Shown here piece by piece: positions 1 to 13,400 of a stretch of DNA of 64,000 bases (the first letter of the stretch is position 1; each line of letters begins with the position of its first letter). The position numbers were made by a program, and so were the translations under genes. This DNA is from Ophiodon elongatus (taxonomy: Eukaryota > Chordata > Actinopteri > Perciformes > Hexagrammidae). Below the pieces are notes generated by a model. It was not told the origin of the DNA, searched no databases, and was given only the letters and a program-made list of their open reading frames with translations. The stretch lies in NCBI GenBank assembly GCA_016806645.1, contig JACSYO010000506.1:1526001-1590000 (forward strand), in the 5' to 3' direction.

Positions 1-3000
1 ACGCAGCATAATGTGTGTGAACAGGATTAACCGAGCTGTGATCAAACAATCCCTCAGTGACTTGAGCAAACTAAGGTGGGGTTGCAGGAGACCGCTTCAG
101 GACAGGCTCAACAGTGGGCATCACTTCTGCGGAAGGATGGAGGCAAACACAGACTTTCAGACTCGGAGCCGGCGCCAGTCGAAGGCTGTTGGCAACTGAA
201 CTGGCATTCACCCGTGACCTTTCTGTCCAGTTTTAGCTCCTGGCCCCGCAAGTTCTGTACAACATTTGTCAGAATTATTAATGGACATCAGGGCTCCACA
301 GGTCCACAACGGAGGAGGAGGAGGAGGAGGAGGAGTCATTAAGTCGGTTTCATAGCCTCTGGTCATGCATAAAGAGGAACAGAGCAGTAGTCTAAAGAGC
401 AGAAATGTTAATATGTAACACTGTAGTGTATTCATATTGCTGACGATCAGTACAATCACGTCAACAGCCTGATAACTGTGAACACAAAGAGCTGTTGTTT
501 GTTTTTCTGTGTGCGTTAACTCATCGGTGTATCTAAATGTGCAGGTGTCTGGAGTCTGATGTAGGATGTAGGTTAATGGTGCTGCTGAGCCAAGCTACTT
601 TCAAGGCTGGCAGGAAATTACTAAAAAGTTCATCACTGTGGTGGGCAAGTAGAGCGTTCTGTTGGTACTTCCTTTTACACCTTACGATCAAAACCTTCAC
701 TATGATCTTGTGGGCCACATATACAAACTATATAGTCGGTCAACTGAGGCCGTTTTCAGACTACACTACTCATTGCCCTCCGTGACTTTATTTCATTCGT
801 AGAACATGTGATTTTAGGATTGTGTGAGCACAGGAAGCTGAGTCACGCTAGTCAACTGGGACTCTGCGGGTAACAAAATATCTTGCTGTGAGGGACACAA
901 CATGTTCAAATAATACTTCCTGTCATCACCGTTTGGTCATGTGATGAGATTCCACTGATTTGCAATTTTCTAAAATGATTCCTTTAGAGCTGAACTTTTC
1001 TTTTTAGGTTTTAGATCAAACGATTAAACTAGAAAAGCATTTATCCGTAGATTAATCAAACTGCAATACATTCCATGTGTCACATGCATTATATTTTAAT
1101 CTATTTCTATTACTATTTACTGTCTATTAAGTTATTCGTATTAGAGGAAATCTAACTGACATATCAGAAATAGACATTGTTGCTCTCTCAACCTTGTACC
1201 TGTGAGTTTAAGGCATCTAAAGTCACCACCCACTTCATCATCAACACTTCCCCCGTGCGGTAAACCAACATGGTTAACCACAACATTTCAGCATCAGTGG
1301 GTTTTCTTCTTTAGTCAACTGATAATCACCAGGACAGGAAGTTATCTTAATCATGCTCGCTGACAAATGAAAAAGAGAAGCTGCTCTCTGCAGCCGTTCT
1401 TCAAGTCTCAGTTAAAGCGTCGCTGAAGCCAAAAGAAGAGGAAGCTACAGGCCAGTGGGCTGATCGTTTGAACAGTGTTTCTGCAGTGGAAGCTCTTGAA
1501 AACAAACTTCTGGCTTTTCACATGACCCGTCAGCTGCACGAGCATCACGGATCACATTGCACTAAAAAGCAATGTAAGCCATTGCACAAACTTAAACTTT
1601 CCCCATTTCATTTTGAAAAGTTCAAAACCATTTACTGCCACCACTGGACTCCGTTCCCATGTAGGTCAAATGAATACTAATTGCTGTTTTGCTTTTGGCT
1701 CCAACAACAAACTATGTGTTTTAGAAGCCAAAATTTAAGAGAACATATATTAGAGGTAGCAGGGGACAGACTACAGTAACACGCTGATTAAAACACTGTA
1801 GTAGAGACAGATCTTGTAAAAGCAGACATTTATTGCTTGTAGACACCTCATTGAGCTTATGTCTACTGAGCTGCGGCAGCGTTTCCAAACTCCGGGGGCA
1901 ATGAGGCGGATCAATACAGCCTGTCTTTTGATAAATGGACCTATTGCCTGAATGACAGTAATCCCATCAGCTCCACCTTGCACATTAGGACAACATGGAA
2001 GCCGTGTGTGTTCTCCGGGAGTTACCCCGCAAACACAGCGCTCTCTTAATCTGGAGCGTGGATAAAGATGAGGACGGAGACACTTCTAATGAAAACCTAA
2101 ATAAAGCAGATGGGCCTCTCATGCAAGATACCAGCGCGCAGGGAAACCCCTGTGTTTCTACACAAGTAGGCCAACCCCGAAGACACGCTGTAAACAGCAT
2201 AACATGGATATGACCAGACTTTTCACATGCAGTGTTGAATAGTCCGTAACCAAGGGGAGTTGGTTTTTTTGGTTGCTGTGACTCATGGAAGTTGCTTGGT
2301 TAGCTATAAAAACAATTTTTTATCCTTGAATACAAACAAACACAAAACGGACTCCCAACTGCCCCGAGGGGTCACACGGCACTGTAGCAGCTTGATTGTG
2401 TGGTGTGTGTGTGTGTGAGCCCAGTGATGTTTACAGCACATATGAAGAGGCATCCTGGCACAGACTGGGCAGCACAGTTGATGAGGTTGGCTCCTCGGCA
2501 TATGGCAGAGGAGCTGCTCATGCTTCTGCAGAGATACCACTAATGAGCCTGGGTGCTCCAGGAGAAGGAGGCTGCTGGCTGCACAGAAACACAGCCAAGC
2601 TAATGTCTACCTCTGAGCCCTGCACTTCCCTTTGTGCCATTTGGATTTTTATTTTTGTTGTGCTGGATGACAGGAGGCAAAGACAGGTCACTTACAGTTT
2701 GAACTTCTCATACTTTGAGGAATGTTGAAAGGCGACTTGGTCATATGACATTTGCGGAAAAGGATGACAGGAAGTTAAGACATGGCTCTGGTGTGTGTAA
2801 GAGGGAGTGGAGAATATTGAAAAATCACTGAAATCATCCAAGCATTACTTTCCTTGTGTGGCTCTCATCATTTTCATTTTCTCGTGTAAAAAGATACAGC
2901 CTCAAAGCTCCAGTCTGAGTCCCGACGGCCAAGATTTTCTGCACGGGGTCAAAAGCCATGGAGGATGGTTGGTATGGGAAGCCATGACGCACAGTCTGCA

Positions 3001-4446
3001 GGAAAGAGCAGAATTTATATTAGACCTCCAGTCAGCTAATCAATCATCTGCTACGCAGTCAAGCTGGCTTTACTGGAGAAAAAAATAAAAAATTATCATA
3101 ATCTCCTAGAAATGTAATCCATCAATGTGGAAAATGAGTCTCATTATCAAAATAAATGAGATAAAGCATAAACATTAGTGCAAATGGGGACTGGAATATT
3201 TTTTTCTGATATCTGCTTGACATGTGTGCACGCTCAATCCAGCACAGCATCAGTAATAAATTCATTTCATGCATCCTACGGCTCACATTTTCAGCCTCGG
3301 AGTGCACTTCATCGCCAGGATCTTGAAGTCCCCCAGCCGACAAAATGTTATCATCATTAGGCATCTATAACTCAATTGGTTCGGGTTTGGAAACCTTGCC
3401 CGTCCATCCATCCAACAGCTCCGTGCTGCTTGCAGCAGTATTATGTAATAGGTTATGCCGTGACCCCGTGACCTGGGGGACCTGACCTGTTCTGCCCCCA
3501 GTTGGGTCATGGAGTTGGTGGGCCTGCGCTCCAAGCTGTTCAACACATTTATTTGACACCTTTTCCAACCAGACCTATCGGGCTAGATTATTAAAGCAGT
3601 TTTATTATAAATTGTGTGTGTTGACGAGTGAGGCTGGCATTTAAAGCACAGGTTTCCTATTTTTTTAAAAGTCAGTTTTAAAAACAGCTTGCATCTCCAC
3701 TGGTTAGAGTTGGTTCCTCCTGTTCACACGGTCATAAGGGGACAACAAGAGTTGAGCTGAACTAACGTTAACAAGACAGGTCAAGTAGGTATCTACCAAA
3801 GTTACTGTCCTCTTTAGTTCCCTCAGCAGGCAACACATAGAGGAAATGTCTGGCTAAAAAAAAAAAAAGATTGTGAAATTGAATGATATCCATTTAACTT
3901 GACACTCAGGCTGAGCTCATATTAGTTTGAGCTGAACTAAATTATTTTTTACACAGGACTGTGAGGATTTTAATCATTTCATAAGGGGTGTGGGGGGATA
4001 GGTGGGGGTCGCTTTCAATGTAGCTACATAAGGAAATAAATATTTGAATAAACACGTGAAGCCATTCTATAAATTAAAAAAAAAAAGGTCGTCCCTTTCT
4101 CCAATTGAGGTTAGCTAGTTAGCTAACTTAAAGCTGTGACTTGAGGCGACGACTCAGTGCAACGCAAACAGCCCGGTGCTGTTAAAGCCCTCCCGGGTGC
4201 ACGCGACCACGGGACACGGCCGAGCGAGGCGGTCAATATTTAAAGATTAAATCCCCCTATTAATGACCCCAAGGCTGTTACTTGTACTTTAATATCAAGA
4301 GTGCCTTTTTTTGGGGGGTGTTTTTTAAGTGCTATATCCCGATAAACAGCGCTGATAAGAGGCGAAAAGAACGCCAGTTTGTGCGTGTCAACTGCCGTGA
4401 AAAAGAACGTCCGTTGATGTCAACCGGTATTAACGGACAAACCCAC
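1..4446 (-). other. stxbp5: STXBP5 intron 1 (partial), no exon seen
   Basis: This stretch lies downstream of the donor site of STXBP5 exon 1 on the minus strand, so it is inferred to be the start of its first intron; the next exon is outside the window. I found no reading frame resembling a known protein on either strand. It holds a short GGA-type run near 311-335, a brief GT run near 2401-2417, and AT-rich sequence. A stretch near 1010-1080 resembles the ends of a common teleost 'attaatc' repeat, but weakly. Confidence 0.6.
311..335. repeat. (GGA)n short trinucleotide repeat
   Basis: About eight GGA units in a row, seen directly. It lies in the inferred STXBP5 intron 1 and has no coding context. 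Confidence 0.85.
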
Positions 4447-5065
4447 CTTGCACAGCTGGAAATGCTCCGACTGGAGGGTCTCGTGCACCGCGTCGTTCTC
4501 CCGGTTCGTCCCCGGCTGGCCAGCCGAGGAGGAGGAGGAAGAAGAAGCCGCTGTCAAGCCGTCCAGCACCTTCCTAATGTTGAACTTCTTCATTTTGACT
4601 CTCAGGTTCAGACGCGACGGTTGAGAAAACGACCATGAAATTGGGTAGAGGACTAGGAGGAGGAAGGGGGTTGAGCGGGGGGGGGTCTGCTAGCTAGTTA
4701 GCCGAAATAACGCACAGTTAATGTCCTCCTGTGGACATCTCACATGTTACGGAGGGTGTTGCTGCCAGCGCACTCTCCGAAAAGCACCCGAGCCACGAAC
4801 ATTTATTCAGCGAGTCCTCTCCGGTGTCAGTGTTGAATCCGCCATTCATGTCCGCCAGCTTCTTTTTTTTTGTTGTTGGCGTTGTTCGATCGGGATCAAC
4901 CGTTCTCCGTTAAAGCCGTTTCCCCCGGTCAGAGGGCTCAGCGGGTAGCAAACCTGGCTACGGAAACGCAGCGAACTGCGGCGGGGAGTGAGTCTGCGCT
5001 CTGCTGTCACCCGGATGCTGGAGCCGGTGTTACGGGGTTTTATGTGACCTGTCGGATCCTGTGAC
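4130..5065 (-). promoter_or_regulatory. stxbp5: CpG-rich promoter region of STXBP5
   Basis: Base composition changes sharply from AT-rich flanks to GC- and CpG-rich sequence around the first coding exon. CG dinucleotides are dense from about 4140 to 5065 and become rare again after about 5100. This is typical of a vertebrate CpG-island promoter without a TATA box. The transcription start is inferred to lie upstream of 4593 on the minus strand, that is, at higher coordinates; I cannot fix it. Confidence 0.65.
4447..4593 (-). CDS. stxbp5: STXBP5 (tomosyn-1) coding exon 1, 5' end of gene
   Basis: This 147-bp exon encodes the first 49 residues of tomosyn, the syntaxin-binding WD-repeat protein that competes with VAMP in SNARE assembly and restrains exocytosis. 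The start ATG is at 4593 on the minus strand. The residues begin MKKFNIRKVLDGLTA, followed by a run of seven serines, and end ETLQSEHFQLCK, which closely matches the N-terminus of vertebrate STXBP5. The exon ends in phase 0 at an AAG|GTGGGT donor. The WD40 beta-propellers and the R-SNARE tail lie beyond the left edge. STXBP5L has a related N-terminus, but the neighbours RAB32 and GRM1 support STXBP5. Teleosts often keep two copies (a/b); I cannot say which this is. Confidence 0.9.
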
Positions 5066-8000
5066 CCTCGACGGCGACACGTTTTAAAAAAACGACATTT
5101 GTTAATCTGTGTTAAAAAAAAATAGCTGAAATATCACGTGAGCTGCTGGTGGAGGGAAATTACTTTTAATTGAGCAATCTCATTCTATCAGGAGGGAAAT
5201 TAAAACGTTTTTTATTTTATTTCATTTTTTTTATCAAAATGGACTGTTAAATGTGCTAATAAAAAATAAATAAAAAAATAAATAATAATTCATCCTGCCC
5301 ACATATTATTGCCAATAAAAATGTGTGGCAGTAGCCCCCTCAAAATGAATTAATATATTTAATAATTGTCGTGGTAATATAACCATAGTCATATTATAAT
5401 TTATTTTGTTATAGCAACCCAATTTCCCCAAATATTTTACTACAAACTCTAAAAAAAAAAAAGGTTTTCTGTGAATACTGTAGCAAAATCCATTTGATAA
5501 ACATTTTAATTAGGGAACCTAAAGTTCACATTTTCGGTGTGTTTTGTGGCCCCCTGCTGGCTGACGGGTCTGAAGCAACATGACTTGGGCTGGAAAAGAA
5601 AGACAAGCTAAACCTTGTGACAGCTATAAAAGCCTTGAAGTCTAAACACTATCATATAATAATGTAGGGGCATTTACATGCTGTAGTTGTTGTTTGGAAG
5701 CACTGAAATTCTGCATTTACATCTTCTCGTGTATAATCCTCCTCAATGAAGATCTTTCCCACAGAAATTTGATCTCCTTTTGTAAACGGTAAAGGTCCCA
5801 TTTCACAATCCAATCTATTGTGTGTGCATCGAAAATAGGCTACTTCCTCTTGTTCCCGAAGGAGGAAAAAACAGGTTATTTTACTTCCACGGAGAATTAG
5901 AAAACTAGAAAATCTGGTTTGATGAACACCATAAAACCTGGTTAAATTATCACCCTTATGATCTGTCGTTCAAGAGGCCCATTTCTTCTTTTGTTTTACT
6001 GAATTTTTTTGGCACATTGTCAGGAGGCTGTCTTTGAATAAAAACATCTGAAACAGGCATATGGAAGAGATGTAAAATAGTCAGCAACGTGGTCGTTCCC
6101 AACAGTGTTTTATAATGAAGTAAACCACATGGCGTTTACATTATTGCACATGAGAGTTTACATAGATTGAATAGATAAGAAAAAAATAAACAAACCAAAT
6201 CCTTAAATTCTTTCTGTAAAATGTTTTGGAGGACTTATAAAACTCTTTCCTCTTTATAAACCGATCACAATATTTTTACTGTAGCCTGCTTCGGTTAACA
6301 TGTTGCTATAGGTCTAAACGGTATAAGGAAGTGTTTATAGTCATAAAACTGACTGATCGACAGCAAAACATGTAAAAAAAAAAAAAAGGTTTTAAATAGA
6401 CATACATCTTGTAGTCACTTTTAAGTTCCAAAGCCTCAGCTTCCAGTACACCAAGGACATATCCCTTGATATTGCAGGAATTTAACATCCCCAAATTTGT
6501 AATATACAATTTGATGTAAATTTCCCATGATCAATTTATAAAATCTTGTTCAGATATTGGACTGTTCTTGGGCCAGAAACAGACTGAAAAGTAGAAAGTG
6601 GTCTGTGTACTCTTCTTCCACCACAGCTAATAAACACATTGGAGGATTTCCTGTTATAAATTCCACATGCCTTATATTTCTTCAAACAGTTGCGCCATAA
6701 AGCCTTCCTGAAGCACTTTAAATGTATTTGCACATTCATGTTTTGTACACTAGATGGCGGAGTCTACCAACATTCTATCAACATGCAATCTGACAGTATT
6801 GTTTTGCTGTAGTGGAGGGCTCTTCTCAGAGTGAAGATTCAGCACCATGGACAGCAACATATGGATTTCTGCCCCTGATTGGTCGCCTTGGTGATAGAGG
6901 ATTTGATCTGATTTTAATAGATAGTTTCATTCATATTCTGGCATTTTTGCACACACTAAGAATTTGTTATTTTCATGTAGAGGGACGTCAAAGAGTCCGT
7001 TTAACATACATAATATCTGTGCGGTGAAACGACAGTCTGCTTGCCACAGACAGTGAATCTTAATTAACATAGGCCATCATAAAATGGTTCAGTGAAGACA
7101 CAATAAGAGGCTGACAGAGGCACAGCAGGGATACACACTTCATCAACCTATTCACAAGTTTGACTAAATTGAAATTTTCATGCATCATGAATATATGAAG
7201 GAAGCTGCCAGCAAAAATGCTCACTGGAGGGCAGATAAAATAGGGCAATATCAATAATGCATAAGTAATGGGATCTGATGCAGAGAGTGTGACTTCCATT
7301 CAGTAATGTCATATTCATAAACGACAAGTTAAGAGGTTGAGCTTTTGTGTCCGATGTGAGAAAGTATTGGGGCCAGCATCCCTGTATGACTCCTGAATTT
7401 AGGTCTCTGGTATCTGGGACATAAATCCATAATTAGCAGTTGTGTTTAACTTCTTCCCTCACTTTCCCTCGAGCACAATTGTCACAGAAGGTAAACTTCC
7501 TTCCTGGCTTTTATGCTGCAACGCACTTGATCAGCAAATAAATGCTGCTGTAATACAGCATTACGGGTTTTTAAACGTAGACTATTGCAAGGTTAAATAA
7601 AAGCATGCACCTGACATACCTGCACAGCCTGGATTAGGACAATAGCTACTGTGTTTGGGTACCCAGCAGCAGGATGTGGAACAGATCCCTTGATGCACAG
7701 CAAGGACACCGAAAAGTAAAGCTATACAGGACAGCAAAGAACAGATTGGTGTGCAAAAATAACCCCGGTGAGCGTAAAGGTTTCACTCTCCCCAAATATC
7801 TGCAAGACAATGCCCTGAATCATATCACTGACTTATAATATATCAAGTAAAATAACTGCATTACAAGCATCCAACTGTTTCAGAATTAATTTTAGTGGAC
7901 ACTGACTCACAAAGAGGAAATGAATTCCCTTTAGAATCGATCCACTTAAACATTTAAGGGATGTTGCTTCATTGAAGTACAACAAGTTAAAAAGCCTCTG

Positions 8001-8300
8001 CTGACAAATAAACTGGATTAAAGACAAGACGTATGAACTGATGGGGAAAACAACTGACCCCACTCCACTCTTCAGGGTCAAGTCATTGTACTGTGGAAAA
8101 TAGTCCACTACCACCAAATGTATGTGGACAGAGATAGCGTACAACTGCAAGATTACTGATTTGCTCATCTGTTCGTCGTCATGTGTCCGTGTGTGTGTGT
8201 GCGTGTGTGTTTGCGAGTGCGGGTGCGCGGTGACGTGATGACGTGATGTGGATGATGTCGTTCCTGCGGAAAGAAATGTCGACAACTTGAGGAAACCTGA

Positions 8301-8333
8301 CAGCTGAATCCATGCAAAGCGTGGATTCAGCTG
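8301..8333. repeat. Perfect 12-bp inverted repeat (hairpin)
   Basis: The arms CAGCTGAATCCA (8301-8312) and TGGATTCAGCTG (8322-8333) are exact reverse complements separated by nine bases. The hairpin lies in the STXBP5-RAB32 intergenic region, beside a GT-rich stretch. Function unknown. Confidence 0.85.
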
Positions 8334-8483
8334 CCAACGAATGGACCTCTTGTAGTCATTCATCTCCAGACAAACATCACCTTCTGTGTGGTTGCGCAAC
8401 ATTAAACATTAAACAGTGGCCAGTGCTGCCGGCTGGGTAGTTTCACTTTCACCCCTCACGTGTTTACTTACTTCACTGAGACA

Positions 8484-8520
8484 AAAAAATAAATAAATAA
8501 ATAAATAAATATATATATAT

Positions 8521-8596
<76 letters not shown>
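8484..8596. repeat. Compound microsatellite (AAAT)n-(AT)n-(GT)n
   Basis: An AAAT array (about 8484-8510), a short AT run and then about 34 GT units with one interruption are read directly. A degenerate GT tract also lies about 300 bp upstream, near 8190-8210. Confidence 0.95.
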
Positions 8597-8599
<3 letters not shown>

Positions 8600-10136
8600 T
8601 ATGTTCTTTGGTTTGTACAGTCAATTAAACTCAATTTAACAGCAAACACCAAGCATGATTAAAGTGTAATAATATAGTGTTGTATAAATATATTACTGTA
8701 AAACACACATTTAGCTTACATTCTTTTACTGTTTCAGACACATTTCTATAATTTAAATCCAAAATGTTGCAAACTCAAACACAACATTAAAGAAAGAAGG
8801 TGTATATAATTTGAATACATTATGTTTAATACACATTGACAGAAAGTGACAGGCAATGAATACAGAGGATTGGAGAGAATAGTGACTCTGCTTTTAACTG
8901 AACACTTAAATTTAATATTGAAAACATTAATTTTCATATTTTGGGTGATCATTTTAGCCTCTTCTGTAATTTCACATTGTTGTGTGGAGCATTCATTGTA
9001 ACATTCAACCTGATTTGCATGTATTACTGCTTGACAGATAATGTTTTTTCTACTTTCCAATGATATGGTTTTCAAACTATTGTTGAGCCAATTTTTGCGC
9101 TCCAAACATCTTGAAACGCACACTTTTGAATCACGTAAATCAAAAGGTTTTCAGGGGAGAATACCCAAGAAGCCCCCTAACAAGCTGAGTTTTTCAACCT
9201 CTGTATATCAGAAACCCTGTGTCGAATTTAGCGGGCTCCAGCAATGGTGCACCATAAATAACATAACAGTACAGCGACTTGTTACTTAACCTATGAGGAT
9301 CCTGTGTTAAAATATTACACATTGTTATTGATTTAAACTACCCATGATGAGTACGGTTTGTGTGCAAAACTGCAGTTTTAGGTTAGTTAAATAGTTTTGT
9401 ACATTTGTATTGCTGTATTACTTCTACTTTTGTAAAGGACGTGAATACTTCTTCCACCACTACTTGTGGTCAATACTATAAAATTATAATATAAAATAAA
9501 GATCAGGAGTCATTGCTGTAAGTGCCTGATGCTCCATCTGAGAATGTATCATGTTTGCTGTTTCTCTCTGCCTCAACAAATCTATAACTTACAAATACAT
9601 CCATCTGAAAATGTGGTCATGTCATGGCTGGCTTCCTATTATAGAAAAAAAGAAATATTTGTTGTCGATCTACGATTAGATAAAGCATAAGTGCTCTGCT
9701 CCCTTCAGCTCTCTGGGCGGTATGTAGCATATTTCCTTTCTCCGCCAAAATCAGGTCATGCTGATAGCGTTTCTCTGCTACTGGCCATATCAAGCCCAGG
9801 CTGTGATGCTTTTGCATGGGTCTTAGCTCATCTCACTGTGATGTGATTAACAGATAATTATATGCATGGGTTGCATAACAGACAAGTAAGACTCGGAGCA
9901 GAGATTGAATAGGTTGACATTTAATGAGGAATGGGTAACAGCTTCGAATACAAAACATGTTTTGAGACGTTTTCTCCCCCCCTCTCTTGTTGTGTTTGTC
10001 TTTGTTTGGAAAATGGCAATTGTGAGCGTTTCACAGTTTCTGGCCACTCATTAAAGTAGGTCAATCATCAGCAAGTCTTGGTTGCTCGATGAGTGTCACA
10101 GACGTTTCCCGGCGGGATGTGTGTCACGCTGATCTC

Positions 10137-10142
10137 TTTATT
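10137..10142 (-). terminator. rab32: Candidate poly(A) signal of RAB32
   Basis: AATAAA on the minus strand (TTTATT on plus), about 260 bp beyond the RAB32 stop codon. This is the first canonical hexamer downstream that I noticed. Position fits a short 3' UTR; not otherwise supported. Confidence 0.45.
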
Positions 10143-10402
10143 AGCCTGACTGTATCAGTGGATTATCAGAGAAATGAGCTCAATTGTCACCGCAGAGGTG
10201 TTTATGAGGCAGCCCACACACTGCACACATTGTTGAGAGACCTGGCGGGGTGGAAATATGCATTTAAAGTTACTGAACACAGGCTGAAGTAGCCTCTATG
10301 CGGTGGCTGTGGATTCATGACTTGGTATCAAAAACAGGTCCTGTTGGAGCATTTTAACCAGTAGCTGCCGTTGTTTGGCTCTTTGCCTCAGATCCGTGGT
10401 CT

Positions 10403-13400
10403 CTAGCAGCACAATGACTGGCTCTCACTCTCCCCGGGAGCCGGGCTCACTTTGATCCCGTCCCAGCGGTGCTCTTCATTGAACAGGCCGGTGTCGCATA
10501 GCATCATTTGGTTGACAAGAAAGGCACCTGCCTCATCAATATTTATATTGTCCTATAAACGGTGAGGGGGAACATGATTTAGAACATTGTGTATGCATCC
10601 GTTGAGTTAAGGGTTTGGCTCGCTGTTCGAACCTTGGCTGCAAGGAGTTCCTGTGTGTTAATATTTGAACACATTTTATGAGCAGGCTATATAGCTGCAG
10701 TGTTAAAGTTCAGTTCACACATACGGTGTAGTGTAGCTTCATGCAATTCTAATTGTGAGGCACAGTGCGCTTTACTCAGAATGGAGCCTCAGCTATGAAA
10801 AACAACATTTGTCAAACACTTCAGGCAGTAGTTCATATTATTAAGCTGAACATCACACATATTTCCAGATGTCTATTGTATAATTAATTAATACGCTACT
10901 GCAGTAATATGTAACTATTGCTGAACAGCAGATTGGCCACAAGTAACAAACAGCAACATCTGTCTCTGTCTCTGTCCACTGAAAACTATGCTTCTACGAA
11001 TCTGGTGATTTTTCAGAATAAGTGAAGTGTCAAGTGTTCCTTCCTCTTCAGGCTGAATTAACCATGAAAAACACATTGATTAATCTGATAAATGCATTGC
11101 ACCAAAATGAAAAGGTGGTTATTTTTCGTAGCTAATGAAAAGCCGATTTTTTGGAGATACATAGTTTTCCCAGGACAGCAACAAAACAAATGCTAAAACA
11201 CAGTGCAACAGTGCAGGTAGAGGAGGGTCCCAAAGTCAGTGAAATGACTCAGCAGTTTCAGTAAATGTCAGTAGGATCCACCTCAAGCTTATTTACATTA
11301 TCCGTCAGAAGCTACTGGTCATACCAGACCAAATAAAACTGTGGAGGCAAAACCTCTGAGGGTATTAAATTGAGCAAGAGTGCATATTATTACTCATGAA
11401 TTTAACTTTTAATTTGTTAAAAAAAAAGAACATGTTATTTCATCTTTTTAAGTTACATAATCTCACTTTAAATAAATAAGAATGAGAGGAAATCATGCCA
11501 ATGACTTACACAACAGCCTTATGAAGTCGTACTTAATGAAACACAGCTCCTTTAATTAATTTGATTCATACACTTATATCTTATTTTTTATACATTTTGT
11601 CTAGTTCTGATATTGAAGGTGGGTTTTAGTATTTGTTACTCATCTTAATGTGTTAGTGTTTAAAGATTTTCCTGCTCATTTATTAAGAATAATCCACAAA
11701 GTTAGTTTAAATTTAAATACAGTATTTAAGGCGTTCAAATTAGAATTTGAGATTAAGTGATACATGACCTGTCTTGGTTATTATCGTACATGGTTAAAAT
11801 TCTTTTACCAAAAAACAAATTATATTTTGTGAATCTGGTGTGGGTACAGGGCCATGGGGCAGTTTCCCATGTTGTCGTTGGTAATCCTCCAATCTTAACT
11901 CTATGTTGAAATATGTTTTCTAAAGTCATCATGATTAAAACAAGTATTAAAAAAGGGAATAGTTGGTCCCTCATGTCCCATTCAGGCTTATCAATGCCAA
12001 TAATGGCTCTGAGGAATGGCTCATATCCCTTTCTGCCAATTTAGGCAGATTATCTTCTCCCATAAAAACTGAAATACAACACACACCTTTGCAGAGCTCT
12101 CAAACCAGCCCATGAAGCAGTTGTCTTTACAGAAGCTGTCCAGAGAGGACACCGTGTCTCCGTCCCTTCCTGTCATGTCACATTTGTTGGCCAGCAGGAC
12201 GGCAGGGACTGGACGTTCGCTGTCGAGACAGACTTTGCTGTCCAGGTCCCGCTTCCACTCTGAGGCGGCCTCCAAGGTGGAGCTGTTTGTAATGTCAAAG
12301 ACCACTACTGCTCCCATTGCCCCTTTGTAGTACACTCTGGACATCTTCCTAAACCTCTCCTGGCCTTGAGGGAAGAGAAAATAAATCGGTGGGATTTATG
12401 CTTCACCACAGCTTGTGCTCAAATCTCACTTCAAGCGCAAAGATTAATTATTTTTTCACAGATAGACTTGTTATTTGGCATGAGGCTTACCGTTTTTTTA
12501 TTTTTAGTTGGCCCGAGTACACAGCAGGTAATGCTACTGCTTGTTTATCATGTGTGATTTGAATTATCATATAAAATTGGACTGTAGCCTAAACGTTATG
12601 TAACAAGTAAGTGACTAACTACAATCATTTTAGATTTGAGAAAACATTGTGGAAAATGACAAGTTCTTTTGTGGATTTTTGTGAAGGTCATTCAGACAAT
12701 AATATAGACTGGCTGGCAGTTGTTGTTTCCCTAAAAATGCCTTTATTGGGTATTATCTACCAACAAAATGTGTTAGATAAATAGTTGTTTTAAACTACAG
12801 CCTTAGAAGAAGACGATTTATTTAGTTGTGTTTATTTACAGTATATTTTAGGGATTAAATATCTCTTTCAGCTGTCACTCTCCAACTATTAATATTGAAT
12901 TCAATATAAAAAAAATATATTTACAAATTAATAGCTTTAAATATGTGATTCAAAGGTGAGGAACCAGATAGGGGAAAAATAATTATAACATTTATTTTTA
13001 GCATGAGCTAAATCCAGCCAAGTCTATCTCACCGGCTAAGCTAGCTTTCATTTGACAAACCCATTGTGCCAACGTTAGCTGTGTTAGCCAGAGTGCAGGT
13101 ACCTTTTGTTTTTAGCTTTGTTTTGTAGTTACTGCAGATTTTAAAAATTGTTTTCACAGAAATTGCACATTTTTAGGGCACCGTCATCATTATCAGGTCT
13201 ATTGTGAGCCTACACTTTGGCTTTACAGGGCAAATAACTGTAACATACTTTAGAATCTTGACACACTCACCTCCAATATCCCAAAACTGCAGTCTCACCA
13301 AAGTCTTGGGATCCCATTCAATAGTCTTCAGAGCAAAGTCAACTCCAATAGATGTTTTGTATGTTTCATTAAAGCGTTTGTTAACATAACGTAAGATAAT

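Larger units (their letters stand above)
5066..10136. other. Intergenic region STXBP5-RAB32, no gene seen
   Basis: About 5 kb of AT-rich sequence with A/T runs and microsatellites. Both strands were read for conserved protein segments and none was recognised. The longest open frame (minus, about 7833-8402) is mostly low-complexity and crosses a GT-rich repeat. In human the ADGB gene lies in the equivalent place; no ADGB-like exon (calpain or globin segments) was seen here. Confidence 0.6.

Noticed and set aside
7833..8402. A 189-codon open frame on the minus strand
   Set aside because: Crosses a GT-rich repeat that gives Thr-His runs; the rest matches no known protein.
8523..8596. Microsatellites read as repeat-protein genes or CRISPR-like arrays
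   Set aside because: Simple dinucleotide repeats with no spacers; ordinary in fish genomes.
12021..12344. RAB32 ending in VCVVFQFLWEK instead of a third exon
   Set aside because: That is read-through of a GTGTGT donor. A third exon with the expected DNINIDEA start and a CC end lies at 10403-10552.
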